Virus record (IMG/VR): IMGVR_UViG_3300027861_000117 | Span: 1 to 32,913 of that record | DNA: 32,913 nucleotides | DNA from: a virus | Strand: one strand, 5' to 3' | Shown here: positions 24,796 through 31,465 of the stretch, piece by piece | Position numbering within the stretch: position 1 is the stretch's first letter | Layout of the letters: the number at the start of each line of letters is the position of its first letter | Program-made: the position numbers and the translations under genes | The notes under the pieces: generated by a model | Seen by the model: only the letters and a program-made list of their open reading frames with translations | Told to the model about the DNA's origin: nothing | The model's database searches: none

Positions 24796-24833
24796 TAACG
24801 TACCCTCTCTATATAATATGCCAAGGAGTGATC

Positions 24834-25163
24834 ATGGACTACGCGAATATATTGACCGAGATCGCCCCGATCTTGGCGACCGCCGGCGGTCTGCTCTGGA
24901 GCTTCTCGAAGAAGGTGACTCGAATCGAGGCGCAGCTCGCCGCGCTTCAGCACCAGCTCGAAGACATGAAGAACCACATCGAGGGGAACCGACAAGGCCG
25001 GATCGAGGTCTTCGGCGTTATCAATAATCTCCTCAAAGTAAAAGATAATGAGCTATCTGAGAGGCTCGCGAGGGTCGAGACCATCATCGAGAAGGGGATC
25101 GATAAAGATACGATCAGGCGACTCGCGACGATCGAGGCCGAGCTCGGGCAGATCACAAAGTAA
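24834..25163 (+). CDS. Membrane-anchored coiled-coil protein, partner gene of the cyclase
   Basis: The 109-residue protein starts MDYANILTEIAPILATAGGL. ATG at 24834 is chosen because AAGGAG lies five bases upstream (24823-24828); the in-frame GTG at 24828 overlaps that site. Residues 5-27 (NILTEIAPILATAGGLLWSFS) include a hydrophobic helix, and the remainder is a charged heptad-rich coiled coil (VTRIEAQLAALQHQLEDMK, then LSERLARVETIIEKGIDK). Its stop is directly followed by the cyclase ATG (TAAATG), so the pair is probably translationally coupled. It could sense or localise the cyclase, act as an effector, or resemble holin-type accessory proteins. No known nucleotide-binding domain is visible. 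Confidence 0.72.
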   Translation: MDYANILTEIAPILATAGGLLWSFSKKVTRIEAQLAALQHQLEDMKNHIEGNRQGRIEVFGVINNLLKVKDNELSERLARVETIIEKGIDKDTIRRLATIEAELGQITK

Positions 25164-25949
25164 ATGGAGCGTCAATTCGCCATCCTCGTCATCATCGACA
25201 TCGTCGAGTCGACCAAGTTCATCGAGACCGTCGGAGACGTCAAGGCGGCTCAAGCTATGCGTCTTTATGATCGGATCTTTAGGGGGCTCTTGATTAAATG
25301 GTCTGGCGTCGAGATCGACAAGACCGACGGCGCCCTCTTGATCTTCGAGACGATGAGAGAGGCTCTTCAATATGTCGTTGAATATCATAAGCTCGTCGAG
25401 CATCATCTCGGCCTCAAGAGTCGAGTCGGGATCCATGCCGGTCATGTCATGATGTCGACGAATCACGCGCACTTTGTGAGTCGAGGAGCCAAACCCGTCG
25501 AGGTCGAGGGAGTTCAAAAGCATATCGCGGCGCGGATCATGAGCCTCGCCGGACCAGGTCAAACCCTCTTGTCGAAGAGGGCGGGCGAGTACGCCTCTTC
25601 GGTTCGAGCGGGTCTCATGATCAGAGACATCGGGCGATGGAGGCTTAAAGGGGTACGCGATCCGATTCAAATCTATGTAGTCTCATGGGATCAAAGTAGA
25701 ATGAAGCCGCCAAAAGAGACATCTAAAGTCAAGCTCATCAAGCCTCCAAAGCTCACGCCCGAGGAGAGGCGCCGTCGCTTCTTTTGGCGATGGGTCGCGC
25801 CTTATCTTGTGTTGATATTGGGTCGGGAGTACCTGATGATCTTGGCATTGTTCGAACAAGCGGGACTCATCCCATATCTTTATCTCGATGTCATGTCGCG
25901 AGGGGTGAGCGCAATCGTATCATTTATCCATGGGCTCTTTTATTTTTAA
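25164..25949 (+). CDS. Class III nucleotidyl cyclase domain with C-terminal membrane tail
   Basis: The 261-residue protein has a class III adenylyl/guanylyl cyclase-type domain at about residues 5-175. IIDIVESTKF gives the first metal aspartate (D12), IDKTDGALLIFE the second (D55), then RVGIHAGHV (87-95), RGAKPVEVEGVQKH and IAARIMSLAGPGQTLLS (121-137), and GRWRLKGVRDPIQIYVV. The transition-state arginine is present (R124), but the usual asparagine position is histidine (H120), a variation I recall in other bacterial cyclase domains. The product may be cAMP, cGMP or a pyrimidine cyclic nucleotide; sequence alone does not decide. After a basic linker (ERRRRFFWRW) residues 211-261 are hydrophobic, suggesting the domain is held at the inner face of the membrane. 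It ends in a 30-base overlap with a convergent gene. Confidence 0.82.
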   Translation: MERQFAILVIIDIVESTKFIETVGDVKAAQAMRLYDRIFRGLLIKWSGVEIDKTDGALLIFETMREALQYVVEYHKLVEHHLGLKSRVGIHAGHVMMSTNHAHFVSRGAKPVEVEGVQKHIAARIMSLAGPGQTLLSKRAGEYASSVRAGLMIRDIGRWRLKGVRDPIQIYVVSWDQSRMKPPKETSKVKLIKPPKLTPEERRRRFFWRWVAPYLVLILGREYLMILALFEQAGLIPYLYLDVMSRGVSAIVSFIHGLFYF

Positions 25950-26114
25950 AGAGGAAGTCACTTCCGCTTTAGCTTCAGCCTCGAAGAGCTCCTTGATGAT
26001 CTGAGTATAGAGTTTAAAGCTCTCGATAAAATCATCATGATCCATGTCGTGATGTGCGTCGGTGATTAGTCGCTTAGCGAGGGTGACCATCATTAGTGCC
26101 TGTTTCTCAGTCAT
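25920..26114 (-). CDS. Small helical protein downstream of terminase, unrecognised
   Basis: The product is 64 residues, predicted helical (MTEKQALMMVTLAKRLITDA, then IESFKLYTQIIKELFEAEAK), with a histidine/aspartate-rich centre (HHDMDHDD). It lies 66 bases after the large terminase stop on the same strand and overlaps the cyclase 3' end by 30 bases, tail to tail. GGGGG lies about seven bases before the ATG. The HDMDHDD pattern could bind a divalent metal, but that is speculation. A spurious frame cannot be excluded because it is short, although this genome is otherwise densely coding. Confidence 0.5.
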   Translation of the reverse strand: MTEKQALMMVTLAKRLITDAHHDMDHDDFIESFKLYTQIIKELFEAEAKAEVTSSLKIKEPMDK

Positions 26115-26180
26115 CGAATACCCCCAGTTTATCGAGCGCCCTCAAAGCGTAGATTGTTAAAACGAATAAAGAGAAGTGAA

Positions 26181-27548
26181 TCAAAACGAATCCTTTCGGC
26201 CACCGCCGACTTTAACTTTTCGGCTCTTCGGCGTTCGGCTGCTTCCCGCCGTTCGCTCGATGTCGGTGTCGCTCCAGTAATGATAAATACAATCGTATCG
26301 GAGAGCGTCGAGGGGATCCTCTCGCCCGTCCTTCTTCGGCTTCTCTTGTTTGTCCCAAGCGTAAGACATAAGCGCCCGCCTGATCGAGTTGCCCTTGACT
26401 CTCTCGCCTCGATCCCAGACCTCCCGCGTCACTCGGTATCTGCCGCGATGGAATGCGCGCTTTAACTTTTGAACGCCGTTGAGAATGTCGGTCATGATTG
26501 GGTCGGTCGTCCATCGAAGAGGCATACCAATGCCGCCTTGGTCAGGGTGACGCTTGATCATACGGAAGGCTGATCGACCTGTATGATCTGACCTCGCGGC
26601 GCCCGCCTTGTCAGCGACTCCGGCGTCTAGCCAGATCCGACTCGATGGCGCTTGGGTCTGGAGCGATCGTGGCCAAGCGACAGCCAAGATCATTTGGGCG
26701 AGCTGCTCGATCGTCACCTCATGGGGATTGAACTCTTGACAGATGACCGAGGCTTGGAGCTCCTCGTCGTAGGCGATGATCAAGACCGATGGTTTCCTGA
26801 ATCCCCAGTCGATGGCGATCCTCGCCTTCATCTCAGGTCGATACTCCCATCCATCGATGATGTGTGTCTCGGGGTTGAACTCGGAGTAGACGAGACCGCT
26901 GGGAGGCTTTGGTCGGTTCATGACCATGGCCTCGCGCTCATCGGGCGGGAGGAGTTTGGTTGCCTCAAACCATTCGGCGGCGAGGTTCGATTCGTTCACA
27001 TAGCTATTGAAGAGGAGCGGATCATACCCCGCGTCCTCGGCCATCTGACACCACCAAGCGTCGACGACGGGGAGACCGACTAGGACGAGTATCGGAGACG
27101 GCCCCGATCGAAGACGACCGAGAGCTTTATGAGCGACCTCGGCTTCGAGAGTCTGACACTCATCGATGAGGGCTACGCCCGAGGTTACGTTGAGGCCTTC
27201 TAGAGGGTTATGAGTCGCGTCTCTTGTACCCGGTCTAAAGTAAGATCTGCACCAGACAGTCGAGCCGTTATTCGTATCCGTCCACCTTCGCATAGTGTGA
27301 TTGTAAACCCACCCGATCGGCTCCAACCACTTCTCGATTTCGGGCATCAAGACGCTATTATATCGCCCGTTCGTATCGGTGACGAGTAGCGAGCTCGTCC
27401 CCGGTCGCGTCTTGGCGATAAACCAAAGAGCGAAGATGAGGCCCGAGGTCTTGCCCGATCCCCATCCACATCGAGCCGAGACGATCTTATCTTCTCGACG
27501 GATGCCGGTGATGATGTGGCGCTGGAGCTCGTTAAGGTTGAGAGTCAT
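26181..27548 (-). CDS. terL: Large terminase subunit
   Basis: The 455-residue motor protein packages DNA into the prohead. The ATPase part has RCGWGSGKTSG (26-36) as Walker A and VALIDECQ (125-132) as Walker B with the catalytic glutamate. The nuclease part shows ARIAIDWGF (D247), RIWLDAG (D308) and DPLDALRYD (411-419), the three acidic clusters of the RNase H-like fold. The C-terminal tail is basic (KSRKVKVGGGRKDSF) and may contact the portal. It follows the small terminase through several small genes and overlaps the preceding gene by 17 bases. GAAGG and GAGG lie close upstream. Confidence 0.94.
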   Translation of the reverse strand: MTLNLNELQRHIITGIRREDKIVSARCGWGSGKTSGLIFALWFIAKTRPGTSSLLVTDTNGRYNSVLMPEIEKWLEPIGWVYNHTMRRWTDTNNGSTVWCRSYFRPGTRDATHNPLEGLNVTSGVALIDECQTLEAEVAHKALGRLRSGPSPILVLVGLPVVDAWWCQMAEDAGYDPLLFNSYVNESNLAAEWFEATKLLPPDEREAMVMNRPKPPSGLVYSEFNPETHIIDGWEYRPEMKARIAIDWGFRKPSVLIIAYDEELQASVICQEFNPHEVTIEQLAQMILAVAWPRSLQTQAPSSRIWLDAGVADKAGAARSDHTGRSAFRMIKRHPDQGGIGMPLRWTTDPIMTDILNGVQKLKRAFHRGRYRVTREVWDRGERVKGNSIRRALMSYAWDKQEKPKKDGREDPLDALRYDCIYHYWSDTDIERTAGSSRTPKSRKVKVGGGRKDSF

Positions 27549-27780
27549 TAGCCTCGGCCTTCAATCGATAATACCTAGCGAGCGCCCGCGCCTTGATCCG
27601 CTCTCTGTTGTCTTGATAGTAGAGCCGATACGCCCTCCGAGCGGCGCGAGCGTCTCTTTGTTTTGCGAGTATGCGCTCTCGATTCGCCTTAAAGTATTTC
27701 CGTTTCTGCTCTCGGATCTTCTCTCGGTTCGCTTTATAATACTTTAGATTAGCCGCGGCCCTCGATTCTTTAGTCGCCAT
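27532..27780 (-). CDS. Small basic repeat protein (YYxxNREKI type)
   Basis: The 82-residue protein consists of basic repeats: LKYYKANREKIREQKRKYF, then KANRERILAKQRDARAARRA, then YRLYYQDNRERIKARALARY. Such N-R-E-R-I repeats are common in phage DNA-binding proteins and in segments flanking HNH nucleases, but no nuclease motif is present here. The charge and helical content suggest nucleic-acid binding. It starts 11 bases inside the preceding gene, with GAGGG six bases upstream, and ends 17 bases inside the large terminase. A role in packaging or recombination is inferred from its neighbours. Confidence 0.7.
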   Translation of the reverse strand: MATKESRAAANLKYYKANREKIREQKRKYFKANRERILAKQRDARAARRAYRLYYQDNRERIKARALARYYRLKAEANDSQP

Positions 27781-28261
27781 AATCGACCCTCATCCACTTT
27801 AAGATCGTTGATTGGTGAGGCTTGCGGCCCTCTGGCGTTCTGATGTCCTGGGCTTTGCAAAGCTCCAGCACTTGGTCCGGAGTATGCCCAGCCAGTTGCC
27901 AGGCTTTAACCTGCTTGATGCAGTCCTCACCATACCTGGTGATCCTAAGCACCGTCGCCTTCTCTCGCCAAGTCAGCGGCCTCGGCATCTTCTTGCTCTT
28001 CTCTGCGTCCAGCTCTTGTTTGAGCGCCGCGTTGGTAGCGTCGAGCTGATGAATTAGCGCCTCCATCGCGCCCATCCGCGCATTGATGCGCTCTAATTCT
28101 TTCGCCTCTAGCTCTACAGCCATCTCCCTGTCAATCAGCTCTCGAACGACTGCGCTCATTGATCGATCGAATCGTTGGTCCGCTCGGCCGCGTAGCCACT
28201 TGCGCCGAGTGGCTCCAAGATATAATTTTGTTCTGATGTTGTCGGGTTGCTCATTCTCCAT
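27770..28261 (-). CDS. DNA-binding protein with RHH-like N-terminus and recombinase-like C-terminus
   Basis: The 163-residue protein starts NIRTKLYLGATRRKWL and continues SMSAVVRELIDRE, a strand-helix-helix layout like ribbon-helix-helix proteins. A coiled coil follows (ELERINARMGAMEALIHQL, then NAALKQELDAEK). The C-terminus (ELCKAQDIRTPEGRKPHQST then ILKWMRV) resembles the DNA-binding part of serine recombinases, but no catalytic serine domain exists. AAGGAG lies eight bases before the ATG. It lies between the terminase subunits, so it may help recognise packaging sites or regulate the operon. Between 27846 and 28160 the GATC density falls to about one per 315 bases and codons look different, so recent exchange is possible. 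Confidence 0.65.
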   Translation of the reverse strand: MENEQPDNIRTKLYLGATRRKWLRGRADQRFDRSMSAVVRELIDREMAVELEAKELERINARMGAMEALIHQLDATNAALKQELDAEKSKKMPRPLTWREKATVLRITRYGEDCIKQVKAWQLAGHTPDQVLELCKAQDIRTPEGRKPHQSTILKWMRVDYGD

Positions 28262-28559
28262 TCCGGTATCTCCTTGATCTCTCGGCCATGATGGCCCTGT
28301 ATTTTGGGTCCTTGTTTCGTCGTCGCTTATATTCTCTTTGATAGACTCTCTTAATCTCGGCCGCCTCTTCGCTAGAGATCGACTCGCGATTGTGTCTTTG
28401 ATCAGCGAGACCTCGGCACCACTCGGAGACCTGATAAAGAGACGGGCATTGATCGGCGGGGAGCTCCTCGGCGAGGATCGCTCTGACCGCTTTATTTGAT
28501 CGTCCCGCGCCTTCGGTCTTGAGCTGTCGAGCGCGGTCTTTTATTTCGTCTCTAGTCAT
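28251..28559 (-). CDS. Small basic protein, possible HTH, unrecognised
   Basis: The 102-residue product has an N-terminal region (GRSNKAVRAILAEELPADQC then PSLYQVSEWCRGLA) compatible with a helix-turn-helix of the homeodomain-like kind, and a strongly basic C-terminus (AEIKRVYQREYKRRRNKDP then IMAERSRRYR) similar in style to the basic repeats of the gene at 27532-27780. It probably binds nucleic acid. Its best ribosome site (AAGGAG) is about 13 bases upstream, rather far, so the start is uncertain. It overlaps the next gene by 11 bases. Confidence 0.6.
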   Translation of the reverse strand: MTRDEIKDRARQLKTEGAGRSNKAVRAILAEELPADQCPSLYQVSEWCRGLADQRHNRESISSEEAAEIKRVYQREYKRRRNKDPKYRAIMAERSRRYRNGE

Positions 28560-28593
28560 GTTATTATAGAATCTCCTTATGCAAGGTATTGAG

Positions 28594-29049
28594 TCAATCG
28601 GTCGAGTCTTCGGATTCGATCTTTTGATTTTCGGCGCCGAGATATAACTCTCTCGTCTGCTCCATCATCGCGACGACCTCATCTTTGCCGTCGCTCTTTG
28701 TGACGGTGACGTCGATCTCTCGGCGTTGGCTGTATTGTGCGGGGTGTCGTCTTTCAAGGATCCAAGCGGCCGCCTTCCAGTCGTCGGTCGACTTGTCCGC
28801 GATCCGCTGGAGAAGGATCGCCTCACTGTAGGCGACCGCTTCGAGGATGTCTTTGTCGAACTCGGGGTCCTCATTCCGCCATGTCAGGATCGTTGTCCGG
28901 TGTATTCGATGGAGCTCGGCGGCGCGTTCAAAAGTAATCCCGACGCGGATCGCTTCGATGATCCCGTCAAGTGTCGCTTGATTCTTCTTTGTCCGTCGGC
29001 CCGACTTTCGCGCGCGCGTCATCGCTTTTTTTTGATTCTTTTTCACCAT
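28594..29049 (-). CDS. terS: Small terminase subunit
   Basis: The 151-residue protein has a basic N-terminus, an HTH (LDGIIEAIRVGITFERAAEL then HRIHRTTILTWRN) and the phage small-terminase signature AAAWILERRHPAQYSQRREID, followed by a coiled coil and an acidic end. The small subunit forms a ring that recognises viral DNA and regulates the large subunit. AAGGGAG lies seven bases before the ATG. The large terminase is about 1 kb downstream, separated by three small genes, which is a little unusual, because the two are normally adjacent. Confidence 0.83.
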   Translation of the reverse strand: MVKKNQKKAMTRARKSGRRTKKNQATLDGIIEAIRVGITFERAAELHRIHRTTILTWRNEDPEFDKDILEAVAYSEAILLQRIADKSTDDWKAAAWILERRHPAQYSQRREIDVTVTKSDGKDEVVAMMEQTRELYLGAENQKIESEDSTD

Positions 29050-29263
29050 CGATGATCTCCCTTAATAGCCTCATCTCATCCCTAAGATTCCATGTCATAA
29101 CTGTAATCCGCTCTTGATATTCTCTCATTTGCTGGGGAGGCCGCGGGACGCCATCGACCTCTTGGTCTCTCATCCTGTGAAGGTTCACAAAGACTCGAAG
29201 CACTTGAGAGAGAGGCGCGACGAGCGCGACAGCCTCCTCGGTTGTGAGATCCCGCTTTACCAT
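28967..29263 (-). CDS. Small helical protein, unrecognised
   Basis: The product is about 98 residues, starting MVKRDLTTEEAVALVAPLSQ, rich in E, R, K and L, mostly helical (QQMREYQERITVMTWNLRDEM). It overlaps SSB at its start (ATG lies inside the TGGTAA stop context) and overlaps the small terminase by 83 bases at its end. The frame remains open up to 29335, but the extension overlaps SSB and is unlikely. The ribosome site is weak. It may be a packaging or recombination accessory; no motif identifies it. Confidence 0.55.
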   Translation of the reverse strand: MVKRDLTTEEAVALVAPLSQVLRVFVNLHRMRDQEVDGVPRPPQQMREYQERITVMTWNLRDEMRLLREIIDGEKESKKSDDARAKVGPTDKEESSDT

Positions 29264-29604
29264 TGAGAGCCACCGCCGACCTGGCGGGGTCGAGCTGCGG
29301 TGATCCGTTGGCCTCGCTTCATCACGATAGACCACGCCGTTATCTTGATTCCGTTTTTCTCGTATTGATCCGAGACGAGCTCGCCTTCAACCCAAACATA
29401 GTCTCCCTTCTCCCAATTCTGGACGCGGTCGGCGGTGTATCTCCATGCCTTGACCCGGTGCCAGTCGGCGATCTTTCGATCTTTAGATATGCGATCGGTG
29501 GCGACGCTGAACTCGGCGAGCTTGTTCCCATGGATGTCTTTGATCTCGGCATCGGAACCGACGCGCCCCATGATCGTGATCGTGTTTAGTGTGTCCTCGC
29601 TCAT
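29257..29604 (-). CDS. ssb: Single-stranded DNA-binding protein
   Basis: The 115-residue OB-fold protein reads NTITIMGRVGSDAEIKDIHG, KLAEFSVATDR, WHRVKAWRYTADRVQNWEKG, DYVWVEGELVSDQYEKNG and ends GGGSQW. These match SSB: GRV near the N-terminus, the W-RV-AW segment, the KGD-V-VEG strand. The start is MSEDTLN at 29604, which has GGGAGAGGG about six bases upstream and overlaps the previous gene as ATGA. The C-terminus lacks the usual acidic DDDIPF tail, so it may not recruit host SSB partners in the usual way. It should protect strands in replication and RecT-mediated annealing. Confidence 0.87.
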   Translation of the reverse strand: MSEDTLNTITIMGRVGSDAEIKDIHGNKLAEFSVATDRISKDRKIADWHRVKAWRYTADRVQNWEKGDYVWVEGELVSDQYEKNGIKITAWSIVMKRGQRITAARPRQVGGGSQW

Positions 29605-30281
29605 GTCGCGCCCTCTCCCTTTGTCGAAAATAGAATATAGTTTTGTCTGTCGGTATGCTGGCGCCAAAGCTCTTTCGCCCCGATGCGCTCGTATCTGCGA
29701 TCAGACCCATAGACCCATCCGCAATTTACCAGCTCGGGCAAGACCGAGACCGCCGTCTTGCTTGAAACAAGAATAACCTCTCGCGTGATGTCGTTCTTTA
29801 AATTGACCGTATCTGATGAGAAGGCATAACCTTCTATGCACTTGCCCTCGATTTGGCTTCGCTCTATCCACTCTGCGCCATCGCTCCCCGGTGGGTACAT
29901 GTGGGTACCCTTACTCCGGTTTGCACACCTCATCTGCTCGATCCCCTCCTCGGTATGGCTTGGCATACATTGACCCGACGCCTTTATATTTAAGCACCCT
30001 TTGCGATGTATGAATGATGAGATATAGACCTCCTCTAGTCGCCGAAGCTGCGCCCGACTCCAAGCGTGAGCGATCACGCTTATGCTCCAGGCCAGGCTCG
30101 GGTCGGCCCGTCGAAGGTCTCGGATGCTAAGGCTTGACCCCTTATAGTTACACACCGTACGGGAGCAGCTGTTTGACCTGGTCGTGCAAGTATGGGCGCC
30201 GATGTAAAACAGGTCGCTCCCCTTGATCTCTATGTCTATCCTGTAAACGATATGATTCGTTATCCATTCGGCCTTCTTCAT
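29601..30281 (-). CDS. GIY-YIG-type homing endonuclease-like protein
   Basis: The 226-residue protein shows a GIY-YIG-like arrangement: IVYRIDIEIK and DLFYIGAHT (YIG), CNYKGSSLSIRDLRRADPS (Y and R candidates), a glutamate helix (LRRLEEVYISSF), GCLNIKASGQ (N), and TEEGIEQMRCANRSKG, similar to NUMOD-type DNA-binding modules. Such enzymes nick or cut DNA and may be mobile. AAGGG lies six bases before the second ATG of an ATGATG start, so 30281 is used instead of 30284. GATC density is about 1.5 per 256 bases, near random, unlike the rest of the genome, which suggests recent arrival. It overlaps SSB by ATGA. Confidence 0.72.
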   Translation of the reverse strand: MKKAEWITNHIVYRIDIEIKGSDLFYIGAHTCTTRSNSCSRTVCNYKGSSLSIRDLRRADPSLAWSISVIAHAWSRAQLRRLEEVYISSFIHRKGCLNIKASGQCMPSHTEEGIEQMRCANRSKGTHMYPPGSDGAEWIERSQIEGKCIEGYAFSSDTVNLKNDITREVILVSSKTAVSVLPELVNCGWVYGSDRRYERIGAKELWRQHTDRQNYILFSTKGEGAT

Positions 30282-30311
30282 CATTCACCCTTATGCTTTA
30301 GATAGATATTA

Positions 30312-30339
30312 ATCATACGCCCCTAAGTCATATAATCAA
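30312..30339 (-). promoter_or_regulatory. Candidate promoter for the leftward recombination and packaging operon
   Basis: On the minus strand TTGATT (30334-30339) and TATGAT (30312-30317) are 16 bases apart. This reads toward the GIY-YIG nuclease at 30281 and the genes behind it. The region is AT-rich compared with the rest of the window. Neither element is verified. Confidence 0.5.
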
Positions 30340-30356
30340 GTTATAATTTTGATAAT
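30332..30356. promoter_or_regulatory. Imperfect inverted repeat, operator-like
   Basis: ATAATCAA (30332-30339) and TTGATAAT (30349-30356) form an imperfect dyad separated by nine bases. It overlaps the -35 elements of the two opposite promoter candidates of this intergenic region. A small HTH regulator is encoded at 32412-32639 and would be a natural candidate to bind it, but that is only inferred. Confidence 0.38.
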
Positions 30357-30377
30357 GTACATTGAGTATGATAAATT
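30349..30377 (+). promoter_or_regulatory. Candidate rightward promoter for a short RNA
   Basis: TTGATA (30349-30354) and TAAATT (30372-30377) are exactly 17 bases apart. No rightward gene follows before 32412. An intrinsic terminator begins only 17 bases downstream, at 30395, so this promoter would yield a transcript of about 50-60 bases. The 30285-30553 gap holds no protein gene that I can support. Confidence 0.42.
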
Positions 30378-30394
30378 CGCCGCGGTGTAAATCT

Positions 30395-30434
30395 CCCCTC
30401 GCCCTTGATTCTTAGGGTGAGGGGTTCTTTTTTT
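30395..30434 (+). terminator. Rho-independent terminator (plus strand)
   Basis: CCCCTCGCCCT pairs with AGGGTGAGGGG in an 11-base-pair stem (one G-T pair) around an eight-base loop (30395-30424). TTCTTTTTTT follows at 30425-30434. The T run is on the plus strand. For leftward transcripts there is no comparable T run, so it is not a good terminator for the DnaC-like gene. Confidence 0.8.
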
Positions 30435-30446
30435 CGGCGCCGAAAA
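30431..30446. repeat. Perfect 16-base palindrome
   Basis: TTTTCGGCGCCGAAAA lies directly after and partly within the T run of the terminator. It could form a second stem for leftward transcripts or be a protein-binding site. Two direct copies of GCCGACCT follow at 30455-30462 and 30471-30478. Confidence 0.6.
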
Positions 30447-30553
30447 CAGAAGAGGCCGACCTAGAATTAAGCCGACCTCAAACCATTACGCCCGTTGATT
30501 TATCTTGCGAATGAGTTCATCACCGACGAGACCGCTGATCATATCTCATTAAG

Positions 30554-31465
30554 TCAAATATCCCAAATGGTTTTTTCTTGCTTCGCTCTTCGATCATGTC
30601 CGATCATCTTAACGGGATCTGGGAATATGCTCTTGAGTCGGGAGACCATCGCTTGCGAGTTGTCGAGGAGGCGCTTGACGATCTGAGCGGGAGATAGATT
30701 TGTGGTCATGATGACCGCGAGCTCGCCGGCGGTCCATCGCTCATAGATGAGCCCGAGCATTTCCTTTGTCTTGTCTCGATACCATTCACTCGCCCGAGCA
30801 TCGCCACCGATCCCGCCCAGCTCATCGAAGAGAAGGACGTCGATCCCATCGAGCCAAGACTCCATCGGGCTCTTGTCCTGCCCTTTCCATGATCTTTTCT
30901 CGGCTTCGAAGAGTCGAGTGTGAGTTGTGTACCTGACTCGCATCCCGCGCCAAGCGAGCTCCTTTGCGATGGCATAGAGGAGGGTAGTCTTTCCATTCCC
31001 GCTTGATCCGTGCATGAGCATAGAAGGGGGCAGATCTTCACCGAGCTTATAGCTGAGTATCTCTGCAACCTGGTTCTCTTGATGCACTGAGTCGAAGTCG
31101 TACATCCCGATGTGAGCGTCTCGGGCATCGAGAGGGAGCTGCGCTTGCTCGATTCTCTTGAGGCGCCGCCGAGGGATCTCACAATCTTGACAGAAGGCGG
31201 CGGTCCTGTATCGACCATCGCTCTTGAAGGTGAACCCTTCCTGACAGCGCCCGCAATAGTCGAGGGTGATCGTCGAGATGTATCCGCCCTTCGGGATGAG
31301 ATAGCCTTGATGAAGCTCATCAGGTCTGAGGTTGCGCCAAGTCTTGAGCTCGGGCGATGGCTCATCGCGTTCGATTCGTCTTTGATCAGAGACGGCTTTG
31401 ATCCGCTTAAGGGCCTTCTCGATCCCGCTATTTACAATCGTGTCTTTTAGATTTTGCATTACCAT
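30554..31465 (-). CDS. DnaC-like replicative helicase loader (AAA+ ATPase)
   Basis: The 303-residue protein should load a replicative helicase at the phage origin, the role of DnaC or lambda P. It has a zinc-finger-like motif (C71, C74, C92, C95; CGRCQEGF and CQDCEIP), Walker A GSSGNGKTT (153-161), Walker B VLLFDEL (210-216) and a sensor-like MTTNLS. AAA+ loaders are typically next to the initiator, as here. The start is ambiguous: ATG at 31465 overlaps the previous stop context (ATGGTAATG), and ATG at 31459 shares a base with it as TAATG. No phage helicase is seen, so the host helicase would be recruited. Confidence 0.82.
   Translation of the reverse strand: MVMQNLKDTIVNSGIEKALKRIKAVSDQRRIERDEPSPELKTWRNLRPDELHQGYLIPKGGYISTITLDYCGRCQEGFTFKSDGRYRTAAFCQDCEIPRRRLKRIEQAQLPLDARDAHIGMYDFDSVHQENQVAEILSYKLGEDLPPSMLMHGSSGNGKTTLLYAIAKELAWRGMRVRYTTHTRLFEAEKRSWKGQDKSPMESWLDGIDVLLFDELGGIGGDARASEWYRDKTKEMLGLIYERWTAGELAVIMTTNLSPAQIVKRLLDNSQAMVSRLKSIFPDPVKMIGHDRRAKQEKTIWDI

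Noticed and set aside
24812-24817. TATAAT as the -10 box of the cyclase cassette
   Set aside because: A start point seven bases later would fall in the ribosome binding site, and no -35 element lies at the right distance; retained only as an AT-rich feature.
25948-25970. Dyad AAAG-A-GGAAGT-C-ACTTCC-G-CTTT at the cyclase end as terminator
   Set aside because: The central loop would be too short, no T run follows on either strand, and it overlaps coding sequence of the convergent small gene.
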